A stretch of DNA of 64,000 bases, taken from positions 931,928 through 995,927 of the forward strand of contig NZ_LMDW01000001.1 of assembly GCF_001425205.1 (NCBI RefSeq), written 5' to 3'. Shown here one piece after another: positions 47,222 through 56,471 of this stretch. The stretch comes from Variovorax sp. Root411. Lineage in GTDB: Bacteria > Pseudomonadota > Gammaproteobacteria > Burkholderiales > Burkholderiaceae_C. The notes under the pieces are model-generated. The model was not told where the DNA came from and did no database searches. It was given only the letters and a program-made list of their open reading frames with translations. Position 1 is the first letter of the stretch, and every line of letters starts with the position of its first letter. Made by a program: the position numbers and the translations under genes.

Positions 47222-47239
47222 ATTGAGTATGTACTCAAT
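47222..47239. promoter_or_regulatory. candidate TetR operator
   Basis: ATTGAGTATGTACTCAAT is a perfect inverted repeat, arms ATTGAGTA/TACTCAAT around TG. It lies 20 bp before the TetR start and within the divergent region shared with the SPW gene. Its size and placement are typical of a TetR-family site. Confidence 0.7.
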
Positions 47240-47258
47240 CAATAATTGAACCCGACGC

Positions 47259-47840
47259 ATGGCTCGACCCCGAAGCGAAGACAAGCGCAATGCGATCCTC
47301 GATGCCGCCGTGGCCGAGTTCGCAAGCCACGGCGTGTGGACCACGCCCACCTCGGCGATCTCCAAGGCCGCAGGTGTGGCCGAAGGTACGCTGTTCACCT
47401 ACTTCGCGAGCAAGGAAATTCTCGTCAACGAACTCTATCGCGCGCTGAAGACCGAGCTGGCCGAATGCATGCTCGCAGACTGGCCGGAAGAGGCCGACCC
47501 CAAGACCAAGTACCGCCACATCTGGGACCGCTACGTCGACTGGGGCGTCGACAACCCCGAAAAGTGCAAGGTGGTTTCTCAGCTGAAGGTGTCTGACCAG
47601 GTGAGCGACGAGAGCCGCACCGCCGGCATGGCACCTCTCCTGAAGCTCGAGCTGCTGGCCGAGGAGTGCATCGGGAACAAGCTGATCCGCGACCAGTCTC
47701 TGCCCTTCCTCGGCGCAATGATGTGTGCGATGGCCGAGGCCACCATGGTCTTCGTCGCGCAGGCCAGGGCGAAGAAGGAGCGGCTCAAGTACCGCAGCGC
47801 TGGCTTCGAGACTTTCTGGCAAGGCATTGCCGTCATCTGA
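47259..47840 (+). CDS. TetR/AcrR-family transcriptional regulator
   Basis: The 193-residue product has an N-terminal TetR helix-turn-helix: RSEDKRNAILDAAVAEFASHG, then TSAISKAAGVAEGTLFTYFASKEILVNELY read in parts. The C-terminal ligand domain covers residues 60-190. It precedes the molybdenum hydroxylase genes by 16 bp and is probably cotranscribed with them, so it should control them together with itself from the operator at 47222-47239. Confidence 0.92.
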   Translation: MARPRSEDKRNAILDAAVAEFASHGVWTTPTSAISKAAGVAEGTLFTYFASKEILVNELYRALKTELAECMLADWPEEADPKTKYRHIWDRYVDWGVDNPEKCKVVSQLKVSDQVSDESRTAGMAPLLKLELLAEECIGNKLIRDQSLPFLGAMMCAMAEATMVFVAQARAKKERLKYRSAGFETFWQGIAVI

Positions 47841-47856
47841 AAAAAAGAAACCCACC

Positions 47857-50124
47857 ATGCCCAAACTCAAGCGCCGCCACTTCGTCCTCGGCACCCTCGG
47901 GGCCGTCGGTGCCCTTGTCGTCGGATGGTCCGCCACGCCGGCCGCGTCGCGGCTCGTGCCTTCGAAGCCGCTGCCCGCGGGTCCGGGCCAGGTCGCGCTC
48001 AATGGCTGGGTCAAGGTGAGCGGCGACAACACCGTCACACTGATGATGTCGCAGTCGGAAATGGGGCAGGGCACGCACACGGGCCTGTCGATGCTGCTGG
48101 CCGAGGAGATGGGCGCTGCGCTCGACCAGATCCGGCTCGAGACGGCCGGCTCCGACGCCATCTACAACAACCAGGCGGCGATCCTCGACGGATTGCCTTT
48201 CCGGCCCGGCGACGAAGGCGCGGTGAAGCGCTCCACCCAGCACGTGGTGAGCAAGCTGCTGCGCGCGATCCCGGGGCTGACGGGCACGGGCGGTTCGTCG
48301 AGCATCACCGATCAGTGGCTGCCCGTGCGCGAAGCCGGTGCCTCCGCACGCGCCATGCTGGTGGGAGCGGCAGCCGCGCTGTGGCAGGTGCCCGCCGCCG
48401 AATGCCGTACCGAGGCCGGTCGCGTGCTGCATGCGGGCGGCAAGAGCGCCAGCTTCGGCGAACTGGCGGCCAGGGCTGCGCAGCAGCCGCTGCCCACGCA
48501 GGTCGCGCTGAAGAAGCCGGCCGACTTCAAGCTCATCGGCCAGCCCGCGCGTCGCATCGACAGCGCGGCAAAGCTCGATGGCTCCGCCACCTTCGGCCTC
48601 GACGTGCTGCCGCCCGGCCTGCTGTACGCGAGCATCGCGATGTGCCCGACCACCGGCGGCCGCGTGGTGCGCTTCGACGCCACTGCCGCGCAGAAGCTGC
48701 CCGGCGTGCGCAAGGTGGTGGCGCTCGAACCGGTCGGCGCCACGCTCATCGGCACCGGCAGCACGCCGGGCGGCGTGGCCGTGATTGCCGACACGCCGTA
48801 TCACGCCATGCGCGCCGTGAAGGCGCTCGACATCGAATGGGACCACGGCCCCGCCGCCAGCCTCTCCAGCGCCGAGATGATCGAGCGGCTGTCGCAGACG
48901 CTGAGCACCAAGCCCGGCAAGGCCCAACTCGACGACGGCGACGTGGCCGCCGCGCTCGAGTCGGCCGCCAGGACCATCGAGGCCGAGTATCGCGTGCCCT
49001 TCCTGGCCCACGCGACCATGGAACCGATGAATTGCACCGTGCAGTTCAAGGACAGCGCGGCGACCGTCTGGGCACCGACGCAGATCCCCGGCATGACGCG
49101 CAGCGCGGTGGCCAAGGCGCTGGGCATCGACGGCGCCAAGGTCGACCTGCACGTGACCTACCTCGGCGGCGGTTTCGGCCGACGCTACAGCACCGATTTC
49201 GTCACGCAGGCCGCCATGCTGGCGCGCGAGACCGAGGGCGCACCGGTGCAGCTCTTCTGGTCGCGCGAGGAAGACATGGCGCACGACTTCTACCGGCCGG
49301 CTTACGTGGCCCGCTGCAAGGCGGGCTTCGACGCAGCCGGTGCGCTGGTTGCCTGGCAGACCGCCACGGCGGGGTCGAGCCTGGGCATACCGTCGGTCAT
49401 GGACACCACCACCGACGGCGCCTGGAACACGGCCTATGCCTTTCCCAATGCGCGCGTGGCGCACGAGCCGGTGGAATCGGCCATGCCCACGGGTGTGTGG
49501 CGCTCGGTCGCGCATTCGCAGAACGCCTTTTTCGTGGAGAGCTTCATCGACGAATGCGCCGCCGCCGCGGGCAAGGACCCGCTGGCGTTCCGCGCCGCGC
49601 TGCTGGCGAAGGACGAACGGCATCTGCGCGTGTTGAAGCGCGTGGCCGAGTTGTCGAGTTGGGGCCAGCCGACGGCAGCGGGCCCCGATGGGGCGAAAAG
49701 GGCGCGCGGCCTCGCGATCCATCGTGCCTTCGGCAGCATCGTCGCGCAGGTGGCGGAGGTGTCGGTGTCGGCGGACAAGCAGATCCGCGTGCATCGCGTG
49801 GCCTGCGTCATCGATTGCGGCGTGGCCATCAACCCGAACCTGATCCGCCAGCAGATGGAAGGCGCCATCGTCTACGGCCTGTCGGCCGCGCTGCACGGCG
49901 AGATCACGGTCGAGAAGGGCCAGGTGCAGCAGAGCAACTTCCACGACTACATGCCGCTGCGCATGAACGAATGCCCCGCCATCGAAACCGACATCGTCGC
50001 CAGCGGCGAGGCGCCCGGCGGCGTGGGCGAGCCCGGCACACCGCCGATTGCGCCGGCGGTGGCCAACGCCGTGTTCGCGCTCACCGGCCAGCGGCTGCGC
50101 AGCCTGCCGCTGAAGCTCGCCTGA
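47857..50124 (+). CDS. molybdopterin-binding subunit of an isoquinoline 1-oxidoreductase-like enzyme
   Basis: The 755-residue product begins with a twin-arginine-type signal ([20 protein letters not shown]) and belongs to the xanthine oxidase superfamily, IorB type. [21 protein letters not shown] is a cofactor-contact segment, [18 protein letters not shown] a second, and [21 protein letters not shown] carries the catalytic Glu near the C-terminus. It should hydroxylate an N-heterocycle or aldehyde in the periplasm. The gene for the 2Fe-2S subunit follows after 28 bp. No cytochrome subunit or XdhC-type maturation gene lies in the window. Confidence 0.92.
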   Translation: MPKLKRRHFVLGTLGAVGALVVGWSATPAASRLVPSKPLPAGPGQVALNGWVKVSGDNTVTLMMSQSEMGQGTHTGLSMLLAEEMGAALDQIRLETAGSDAIYNNQAAILDGLPFRPGDEGAVKRSTQHVVSKLLRAIPGLTGTGGSSSITDQWLPVREAGASARAMLVGAAAALWQVPAAECRTEAGRVLHAGGKSASFGELAARAAQQPLPTQVALKKPADFKLIGQPARRIDSAAKLDGSATFGLDVLPPGLLYASIAMCPTTGGRVVRFDATAAQKLPGVRKVVALEPVGATLIGTGSTPGGVAVIADTPYHAMRAVKALDIEWDHGPAASLSSAEMIERLSQTLSTKPGKAQLDDGDVAAALESAARTIEAEYRVPFLAHATMEPMNCTVQFKDSAATVWAPTQIPGMTRSAVAKALGIDGAKVDLHVTYLGGGFGRRYSTDFVTQAAMLARETEGAPVQLFWSREEDMAHDFYRPAYVARCKAGFDAAGALVAWQTATAGSSLGIPSVMDTTTDGAWNTAYAFPNARVAHEPVESAMPTGVWRSVAHSQNAFFVESFIDECAAAAGKDPLAFRAALLAKDERHLRVLKRVAELSSWGQPTAAGPDGAKRARGLAIHRAFGSIVAQVAEVSVSADKQIRVHRVACVIDCGVAINPNLIRQQMEGAIVYGLSAALHGEITVEKGQVQQSNFHDYMPLRMNECPAIETDIVASGEAPGGVGEPGTPPIAPAVANAVFALTGQRLRSLPLKLA

Positions 50125-50152
50125 ACGAAAGACAGACAGGAAGGAACGCCCC

Positions 50153-50611
50153 ATGACCACCACGCTCACCATCAACGGCAAGGCCACCACCGTCAACGCC
50201 GAGCCCGACACTCCGCTGCTGTGGGTGCTGCGCGGCGAAATGCAGCTCGTCGGCACCAAGTTCGGCTGCGGCAAGGCGCTGTGCGGCGCCTGCACCGTGC
50301 ACCTCGACGGGGAGGCGGTGCGCTCCTGCGTCACACCGATCGAGGCGGTGGGCAGCCGCGAGGTCACCACGATCGAGGGGCTGAAAGGCAAGGAGGCGGA
50401 CGCCCTGCGCCAGGCCTGGACCGAGGTCGACGTGGTGCAGTGCGGCTACTGCCAGAGCGGCCAGCTGATGTCGGCCTGCGCGCTGCTCAGGAAGATGCCG
50501 AAACCCAGCGACGACGACATCACGAACGCCATGAGCGGCAACATCTGCCGCTGCGGGACCTACCCGCGGATCCGTGCCGCAATCCACCTCGCGGCGGAGA
50601 CGGCGGCTTAG
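50153..50611 (+). CDS. 2Fe-2S subunit of an isoquinoline 1-oxidoreductase-like enzyme
   Basis: The 152-residue product has both cluster motifs of the family: the plant-type ferredoxin cluster with C39, C44, C47 and C59 ([22 protein letters not shown], read in two parts) and the second cluster with C97, C100, C132 and C134 (CGYC, NICRC). It passes electrons from the molybdenum centre of the larger subunit. It lacks an export signal and would be carried across with the Tat-marked partner. Its stop overlaps that of the convergent RpiR gene. Confidence 0.93.
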   Translation: MTTTLTINGKATTVNAEPDTPLLWVLRGEMQLVGTKFGCGKALCGACTVHLDGEAVRSCVTPIEAVGSREVTTIEGLKGKEADALRQAWTEVDVVQCGYCQSGQLMSACALLRKMPKPSDDDITNAMSGNICRCGTYPRIRAAIHLAAETAA

Positions 50612-51504
50612 CTCGCTGACGAGCTTTGCGTGTCGCGCACCCCGGCGCGCACCGCCGGAGCCATGAGGTAGGCCCCCGATTCGAACAGTTGCGCCTCCGC
50701 CTGGTCGATGCGCCGGATCACGGGCTTGCCGGCGCGGCTGGCCAGCAGCTCGACCAGCGCTTCCGTTACCGCCACCCCGGCCGCGACCGAGGGGAAGAAC
50801 GAGGGGCTGTTGATCGTGAAGAGCAGCGTCTCGTCCGCCAGCAGCGACAGCGGCGAGGCCACGCTGTCGGTAATGGCAACGATGCGGCAGCCCGCCGCCC
50901 GAGCCGCCTGCGCCACCTGCAGCGCCTCGCGCGAGTAGGGCGCGAAGCTCGCCACCACCAGCGCGTCGCCCTTGGCGAAGGCGCGTTGCTGCATCTCCAG
51001 CGAGCCACCCTGGCCGTCGACCAGATGCACGCTGGCGCGGAAGAGCCGGTATACGTAAACGAATGAAAAGGCGATCGGAAAGCACGCCCTGAAACCCGCG
51101 GCGTGCACGGCCGGGGCCTTCTCGATCAGCGCGCAGGCCTTCTGCAGCGCCTGCTCGCTCTGCTGGTGGGTGGCTTCGAGGTTGCGGCGCTGCACCTCGA
51201 ACATTTCGCCGGTCAGCGTCTGGTCCTTCGCGCGGCCGACGAGCTGCTTGGCGCGCCCGCCGTAGGTTTCGGAGCCCAGGCCCATGTCGGCGGCAAAGGC
51301 CTCCTTGAGTTGCGGCCAGCCCCCGAAACCCAGATGCTGCGCGAACCGCACGAGCGTGGCGGGCGTGCTCTGTGAACGCGTGCCGACGTTGCGCATCGAG
51401 CCTGTGACCACCTCGTTCGGATGGTCGAGCACGTAGCGCGCCACCTGCTGCAGCGCGGGGCTCAGTTCGTTGAAACGCTGGCGGATCTGCTCTCTGGCGC
51501 CCAT
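50608..51504 (-). CDS. MurR/RpiR-family transcriptional regulator
   Basis: The 298-residue product has an RpiR helix-turn-helix domain (residues 1-80; [20 protein letters not shown], then [19 protein letters not shown]) and a SIS domain (about 120-260) that usually binds phosphosugars. In this subgroup, next to an aminotransferase and an amino-acid binding protein, the ligand could instead be amino acid-derived. It is divergent from the aminotransferase gene. Two near-identical palindromes lie between the two starts. Confidence 0.9.
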   Translation of the reverse strand: MGAREQIRQRFNELSPALQQVARYVLDHPNEVVTGSMRNVGTRSQSTPATLVRFAQHLGFGGWPQLKEAFAADMGLGSETYGGRAKQLVGRAKDQTLTGEMFEVQRRNLEATHQQSEQALQKACALIEKAPAVHAAGFRACFPIAFSFVYVYRLFRASVHLVDGQGGSLEMQQRAFAKGDALVVASFAPYSREALQVAQAARAAGCRIVAITDSVASPLSLLADETLLFTINSPSFFPSVAAGVAVTEALVELLASRAGKPVIRRIDQAEAQLFESGAYLMAPAVRAGVRDTQSSSAS

Positions 51505-51529
51505 GACTCTACCTTTCTTCGGCTGCGGT

Positions 51530-51543
51530 GGAACAAATGTACC
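51530..51543. promoter_or_regulatory. candidate RpiR operator 1
   Basis: GGAACAAATGTACC is a near-perfect palindrome that matches operator 2 at 13 of 14 bases. It lies 40 bp from operator 2 and 26 bp before the RpiR start codon, where it could allow autoregulation. Confidence 0.68.
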
Positions 51544-51564
51544 GGAGGTGAAATGCAGGAATAG

Positions 51565-51593
51565 TTGACGGAACAAATGTTCCAAACAATAAT
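51565..51593 (+). promoter_or_regulatory. sigma-70 promoter with embedded RpiR operator 2
   Basis: TTGACG (51565-51570) and AATAAT (51588-51593) are separated by 17 bp and match five of six consensus bases each. The spacer begins with the perfect palindrome GGAACAAATGTTCC (51570-51583). A bound regulator would block RNA polymerase. Transcription should start near 51600, about 30 bp before the aminotransferase ATG. Confidence 0.78.
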
Positions 51594-51629
51594 TCAGGCG
51601 AAACGTTGGTTCCAAGTATCCGAAACACC

Positions 51630-52976
51630 ATGACGCACGTCTTCCACCGCCACCTTCGCCAGACCCCGCCCGTAGCCGCCGGCTCCCACGGCATGTACGT
51701 CCGCGACGCCGAGGGCCGCGAATACCTCGACGCCTCGGGCGGCGCTGCGGTGTCGTCGCTGGGCCATGCGCACCCCGAGGTGCTGGCTGCCATGCACGCC
51801 CAGCTCGACAAACTGGCCTATGCGCACACCAGCTTCTTCACGAGCGAGGTGGCCGAACAGCTGGCCGACGAGATGATCGGCGCCGCCCCCGAGGGCATGA
51901 GCCACGTCTATCTGGTGAGCGGCGGTTCGGAGGCGGTGGAATCGGCGCTGAAGATGGCGCGGCAGTACTTCGTCGAGATCGGCCAGCCGCAGCGCACGCA
52001 CTTCATCGCGCGGCGACAGAGCTACCACGGCAACACGCTGGGCGCGCTCGCGGTGGGCGGCAACGCGTGGCGGCGCGAACCCTTTGCGCCGATCCTCGTG
52101 CCGGCCACGCATGTGGCGCCTTGCTATCCCTACCGCGAGCAGCGCGCCGACGAAGGCGCCGAACAGTACGGCCTGCGCCTCGCGGCCGAACTCGAGGCGG
52201 CCATCCTCGCGCAGGGTGCCGACCGGGTGATCGCCTTCGTGGCCGAGACCGTCGGCGGCGCCACGGCCGGTGTGCTCACGCCCGTGCCGGGCTACTTCAA
52301 GGCGGTGCGCGCGGTGTGCGACAAATACGGCGTGCTGCTGATCCTCGACGAGGTGATGTGCGGCATGGGCCGCACCGGCTCGCTGCACGCCTGCGAGCAG
52401 GAGGGCGTGGTGCCCGACCTGATAACCGTCGCCAAGGGCCTGGGCGGCGGCTACCAGCCCATCGGCGCGGTGCTGGCGCAGCGCCGCGTCGTCGATGCGA
52501 TGTCGAAGGGCAGCGGCTTCTTCCAGCACGGCCACACCTACCTCGGCCACCCGATGGCCTGCGCCGCCGCGCTCGCGGTGCAGCAGGTGATCCGGCGCGA
52601 CGGGCTGGTCGCCAAGGTGCGCGAAGACGGCATTGCCTTCGGCGCGATGCTGGCCGAGGCGCTGGGCGCGCACCCGCACGTGGGCGACATCCGCGGGCGC
52701 GGCTTTTTCTGGGGCATCGAGCTGGTGGCCGACCGCGCGAGCAAGGCACCGTTCGATCCGGCGCTGAAGCTCAACGCCACCGTCAAGAAGGACGCCATGG
52801 CGCGCGGCCTGCTGTGCTACCCGTTCGGCGGCACCGTTGATGGCCGGCAGGGCGACCACGTGCTGCTGGCACCGCCCTTCATCGCCACGCGGCAGGACCT
52901 GCAGGAAATCGCCGCGCGGCTCGCGGCCTCCATCGACGCCGTCACGCGCGCCGCTGCAACTGCTGCTGCGCGCTGA
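51630..52976 (+). CDS. class III (omega) aminotransferase
   Basis: This 448-residue protein is a PLP enzyme of the class III group. YLDASGGAAVSSLGHAHPEV lies near the N-terminus, YLVSGGSEAVESALKMARQY contains the phosphate-binding region, LLILDEVMCGMGRTG contains the Asp that contacts the pyridine ring, and Lys269 (VAKGLGGGYQPIGAVL) is the Schiff-base lysine. It transfers an amino group between an amine or omega-amino acid and a keto acid. The upstream TTG at 51606 is an alternative start. An amino-acid binding protein and a racemase gene follow. Confidence 0.93.
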   Translation: MTHVFHRHLRQTPPVAAGSHGMYVRDAEGREYLDASGGAAVSSLGHAHPEVLAAMHAQLDKLAYAHTSFFTSEVAEQLADEMIGAAPEGMSHVYLVSGGSEAVESALKMARQYFVEIGQPQRTHFIARRQSYHGNTLGALAVGGNAWRREPFAPILVPATHVAPCYPYREQRADEGAEQYGLRLAAELEAAILAQGADRVIAFVAETVGGATAGVLTPVPGYFKAVRAVCDKYGVLLILDEVMCGMGRTGSLHACEQEGVVPDLITVAKGLGGGYQPIGAVLAQRRVVDAMSKGSGFFQHGHTYLGHPMACAAALAVQQVIRRDGLVAKVREDGIAFGAMLAEALGAHPHVGDIRGRGFFWGIELVADRASKAPFDPALKLNATVKKDAMARGLLCYPFGGTVDGRQGDHVLLAPPFIATRQDLQEIAARLAASIDAVTRAAATAAAR

Positions 52977-53028
52977 GCACCACTTTTCAGTTCTCTTTTC
53001 CTTCAACCGTCGTTCCGAGGAGCGTTCC

Positions 53029-53943
53029 ATGCCCAAGCTTCGTCTGCCGTTTCCCTTCGGTGCCACCGCGCTCGCGGTGCTCTTCGCGGCCCTCATGCCG
53101 CTCACGGCCGCGCAGGCCCAGGAAAGCGACACGCTCGCCAAGATCAAGGCCAGCGGCGCCATCACCTTCGGCTACCGCGAGTCATCGTTCGGCTTCTCGT
53201 ACCTCGATAGCAACCTCAAGCCGGTGGGCTACAGCATCGAGATCTGCAACCGCATCGTCGAGGCGGTGAAGGCCGAGCTGAAGATGCCCGCCATCGAGAT
53301 CAAGTACCAGGCCGTGACCTCGGCCAACCGCATGCCGCTGGTGCAGAACGGCACGGTCGACATCGAGTGCGGCTCCACCACCAACCTGGTCGAGCGGCAG
53401 AAGCAGGTGGCGTTCTCGCCGGACATCTTCCGCTACAACGTGCGCATGCTGGTGAAGGCCGATTCGGGCATCAAGGGCATCGCCGACCTGCAGGGCAAGA
53501 CGGTGGCAACCACCACCGGCACCACCTCGTTCCGCCTGCTGCGCGAAGCCGACCGGGGCCGCAGCCTCGAGGTGAACAACCTCGCGGGCAAGGACCACAG
53601 CGACTCCTTCCTGCTGGTGGAAAGCGGCCGCGCCCAGGCCTTCGTGCTCGACGACATCCTGCTGGCCGGGCAGATCGCGAATGCGCGCAACCCGAAGGAC
53701 TTCGTCATCACCGGCGAGAGCCTTCGCACCGAGAACCAGTCGCTGATGTTCCGCAAGGACGACCCGGCCTTCAAGGCGTTGGTCGACCGCGTGGTGTCGG
53801 GCATGATGAAGTCGGGCGAAATGGAAAAGCTCTATGCCAAGTGGTTCATGTCGCCGATTCCGCCGAAGGGCATCAACATCAACTACCCGCTCAACGCCGA
53901 GACGAAGGACGCGTTCGCGAACCCCTCGTCGAAAGGCATCTGA
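53029..53943 (+). CDS. amino-acid ABC transporter substrate-binding protein
   Basis: The 304-residue product has a signal peptide (FGATALAVLFAALMPLTAAQA, cleavage after residue 30) and the bacterial extracellular solute-binding protein family 3 fold: TFGYRESSFGFSYLDSNLKPVGYSIEIC read in parts, ANRMPLVQNGTVDIECGSTTN, and LQGKTVATTTGTTSFRLL. The pattern matches glutamate/aspartate-binding proteins. No permease or ATPase gene is next to it, so it depends on membrane components encoded elsewhere. AGGAG lies before the ATG. Confidence 0.92.
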   Translation: MPKLRLPFPFGATALAVLFAALMPLTAAQAQESDTLAKIKASGAITFGYRESSFGFSYLDSNLKPVGYSIEICNRIVEAVKAELKMPAIEIKYQAVTSANRMPLVQNGTVDIECGSTTNLVERQKQVAFSPDIFRYNVRMLVKADSGIKGIADLQGKTVATTTGTTSFRLLREADRGRSLEVNNLAGKDHSDSFLLVESGRAQAFVLDDILLAGQIANARNPKDFVITGESLRTENQSLMFRKDDPAFKALVDRVVSGMMKSGEMEKLYAKWFMSPIPPKGININYPLNAETKDAFANPSSKGI

Positions 53944-53956
53944 ACCCCGTGACCCC

Positions 53957-54613
53957 ATGACTCGCATTGCCCTGATCCACGCCCTGTCGCACTCGGTCGC
54001 GCCCATCAACGACGCCTTCGCGCGCGACTGGCCCGAGGCGCAGCGCATGAACCTGCTCGACGACAGCCTGTCGGCCGACCTCGCGCGCAACGGCAGCAAG
54101 GGGCTCGACGGCGCCATGCACGAGCGTTTCCAGCGGCTCGCGCAGTACGCGGTCGACACGGGCGCGCAGGGCATTCTCTTCACCTGCTCGGCCTTCGGGC
54201 CGTGCATCGAGGCGGTGGCGCGGCGGCATGCGGGCATTCCGGTGCTCAAGCCCAACGAGGCCATGATCGAGGAGGTGGCGCAGGGGCAGGGGCGACTCGG
54301 GCTGATTGCCACCTTCGCGCCCACGTTGGCCTCGATGCCGCCCGAGTTTGCGCAAGACACGGCACTCGAACTTGCACTGGCCGAGGGCGCACTCGACGCA
54401 TTGAACGCTGGCGACACGCAGCGTCACGACGCCCTGATAGCCGCACAGGCCGCGGCCCTGGGCGAGCGCGGCTGCACGCGCATCGCGCTGGCCCAGTTCA
54501 GCATGGCGCGGGCGCGCGCCGCCTGCGAAACGGCCAGCGGCCTGCCGGTGCTGACCACGGTCGACAGCGCGGTGCGCGCACTGCGCCGGCGCATCGGACC
54601 CGGTTCAGCGTGA
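53957..54613 (+). CDS. aspartate/glutamate/hydantoin racemase family protein
   Basis: The 218-residue product has the Asp/Glu racemase fold with a catalytic cysteine in ILFTCSAFGPCIEAV (Cys77 or the second Cys) and a candidate second cysteine in ERGCTRIALAQFS. It starts 13 bp after the binding-protein gene and likely changes the stereochemistry of the amino acid handled by this operon. Its stop overlaps the convergent gene by 9 bp. Confidence 0.88.
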   Translation: MTRIALIHALSHSVAPINDAFARDWPEAQRMNLLDDSLSADLARNGSKGLDGAMHERFQRLAQYAVDTGAQGILFTCSAFGPCIEAVARRHAGIPVLKPNEAMIEEVAQGQGRLGLIATFAPTLASMPPEFAQDTALELALAEGALDALNAGDTQRHDALIAAQAAALGERGCTRIALAQFSMARARAACETASGLPVLTTVDSAVRALRRRIGPGSA

Positions 54614-55486
54614 GCGCGAAGCTTCGATGACCGAGAACAGCGCCGTCATCGCGATCTGCGCCGCGTCGCCGCGCCCCAGGTAGCGGGTGATGCCGGTTTC
54701 GCGGTCGGTCGCTTCCAGGCCCTGCGACAGCCGCCGGTAGATGTCCGCCGAGGGCATGCATGCCGAGGTGCCCAGCGCATCGCAATAGGTGTCGATGAGC
54801 ACGCCCGCGAGCTGCTCGCTCTGTGCGTTCGACAGCTTCATCGGGGTGCCCGCGAACACGGCGGCGATGCAGTGCATCAGGTAGGCCTGCGTTTCGAGCG
54901 AGAACGACTGCTGCCGCACGTAGCACTCGACGGCTGCCCAGAACAGCGGCTCGGAGGTGCGGCGCCAGCTTTCCAGCACCTTGCGCGCCTTGGCCACCAG
55001 GTCGGCGTGCGCATCGCCGGGCTCGGTGGGGCGCAGCGCCAGGCCCTGCAGCGTGAGCGCGGCGTCAGAGCCGGCCGCACCGAGGATGAAGCTCCAGAAC
55101 TTCCAGCGGGCGTACCACTTCTTGTCGTGCGCCGGGTCCAGCGTTTCGAGCAGCCAGAAATCGATGCTCTGCATGGCGTCGACCTGCTGTTCGGCCATGT
55201 TGCCGCCGCCGAGGTCCAGCACCGGCATGCCCGACTGCATGCGGTCGGCCGCGATATGGCCCTGCGCCACGATGCCGGCGCTCGTGCCCGTGCGGTCGAT
55301 GTCGAGCAGCCGCTGCATCAGCTGCTGCAGCTCGCTGGCCGATGCGCCGGTGGCCTCGGCCACCCGCCGCATCGAGGCGCGCTGCTCGCGCTCGAGATCC
55401 TGCGCGTTCTTCCGGCGGTCTTCGCCGTGGTCGTCGGCGGTCGAGACGTGTTCTTCGAGCCCGTCGTTGGGCGTGAACGTTCGCAT
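54605..55486 (-). CDS. protein of unknown function
   Basis: This 293-residue protein has no membrane helix or signal peptide. The first 60 residues are acidic and Arg/Glu-rich (EDRRKNAQDLEREQRASMRRV) and may form a coiled coil; the rest is mainly helical with WYARWKFWSFILGAAG, LFWAAVECYVRQQSFSLETQAYLMHCIAAVF (read in parts) and IYRRLSQGLEATDRETG. I do not recognise a family. It overlaps the racemase gene by 9 bp on the other strand and is divergent from uppP. Confidence 0.62.
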   Translation of the reverse strand: MRTFTPNDGLEEHVSTADDHGEDRRKNAQDLEREQRASMRRVAEATGASASELQQLMQRLLDIDRTGTSAGIVAQGHIAADRMQSGMPVLDLGGGNMAEQQVDAMQSIDFWLLETLDPAHDKKWYARWKFWSFILGAAGSDAALTLQGLALRPTEPGDAHADLVAKARKVLESWRRTSEPLFWAAVECYVRQQSFSLETQAYLMHCIAAVFAGTPMKLSNAQSEQLAGVLIDTYCDALGTSACMPSADIYRRLSQGLEATDRETGITRYLGRGDAAQIAMTALFSVIEASRSR

Positions 55487-55633
55487 TGGTCAAAGCTCCT
55501 TCGGGCGCCACACATGCCCGAACATGCCCGACTGTGTGCCAACGCACCGGGTCTGAACATCACCCGAACAGGGGAGCCTGAATGGCGCCTGACTGCTCCC
55601 TCGCGATAATGGCCGCTCTTCAAAGGAGTGCGC

Positions 55634-56458
55634 GTGGACATTGTTTTGCTGGTCAAGGCCGCCGTGATGGGCATCGTCGAAGGGCTGACCGAATTCCTGC
55701 CGATCTCGTCGACCGGCCACCTGATTCTTGCGGGCTCGCTGCTGGGTTTCGACGACGACAAGGCCAAGGTCTTCGACATCGCCATCCAGACCGGCGCGAT
55801 CTTCGCGGTGATCCTGGTCTATTGGCACAAGATCAAGTCGACGGTCGTCGCGCTGCCCCGGCAGCCGAAGGCGCAGCGCCTGGCGCTGAATATCTTCATC
55901 GGCTTCCTGCCGGCGGTGGTGCTGGGCCTGCTGTTCGGCAAGGCCATCAAGGCGCACCTGTTCATTCCGATCGTGGTGGCGAGCACCTTCATCATCGGTG
56001 GCTTCATCATCCTGTGGGCCGAGAAGCGGCCGCCGGGTTCGGTGCGCGTGGAGCATGTCGACGACATGTCGCCCTGGGACGCGCTCAAGGTCGGCCTGGT
56101 GCAGTGCTTCGCGATGATCCCCGGCACCAGCCGCAGCGGCTCGACCATCATCGGCGGCATGCTGCTGGGGCTGTCGCGGCAGGCGGCGACCGACTTCTCG
56201 TTCTTCCTGGCCATTCCGACGCTGATCGGCGCCGGCGTGTACAGCCTCTACAAGGAGCGTGCGCTGCTGTCGATGGCCGACCTCCCGCTGTTCGCGGTGG
56301 GGCTGGTGTTCTCGTTCATCAGTGCGTGGCTGTGCGTGCGCTGGCTGCTGAAGTACATCAGCACCCACAACTTCATTCCGTTCGCGTGGTACCGCATCGC
56401 CTTCGGCGTCGTCGTGCTGGCCACCGCGTGGAGCGGGGCGGTGGTCTGGGCGGAGTAA
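55634..56458 (+). CDS. uppP: undecaprenyl-diphosphatase
   Basis: The 274-residue product is an integral membrane enzyme with eight helices. The BacA/UppP signatures are [17 protein letters not shown] near the N-terminus and [18 protein letters not shown] in the second half. It recycles the C55 lipid carrier for cell-wall synthesis and gives bacitracin resistance. A GTG start at 55634 is chosen because AAGGAG lies 5 bp before it; the GTG at 55628 overlaps that site. Confidence 0.95.
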   Translation: MDIVLLVKAAVMGIVEGLTEFLPISSTGHLILAGSLLGFDDDKAKVFDIAIQTGAIFAVILVYWHKIKSTVVALPRQPKAQRLALNIFIGFLPAVVLGLLFGKAIKAHLFIPIVVASTFIIGGFIILWAEKRPPGSVRVEHVDDMSPWDALKVGLVQCFAMIPGTSRSGSTIIGGMLLGLSRQAATDFSFFLAIPTLIGAGVYSLYKERALLSMADLPLFAVGLVFSFISAWLCVRWLLKYISTHNFIPFAWYRIAFGVVVLATAWSGAVVWAE

Positions 56459-56471
56459 CTTTGCGCGGCGC

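Noticed and set aside
47833..50391. A long open frame (about 852 codons) on the minus strand
   Set aside because: It is antisense to the molybdopterin subunit and iron-sulfur subunit genes, both of which have clear catalytic or cluster motifs.
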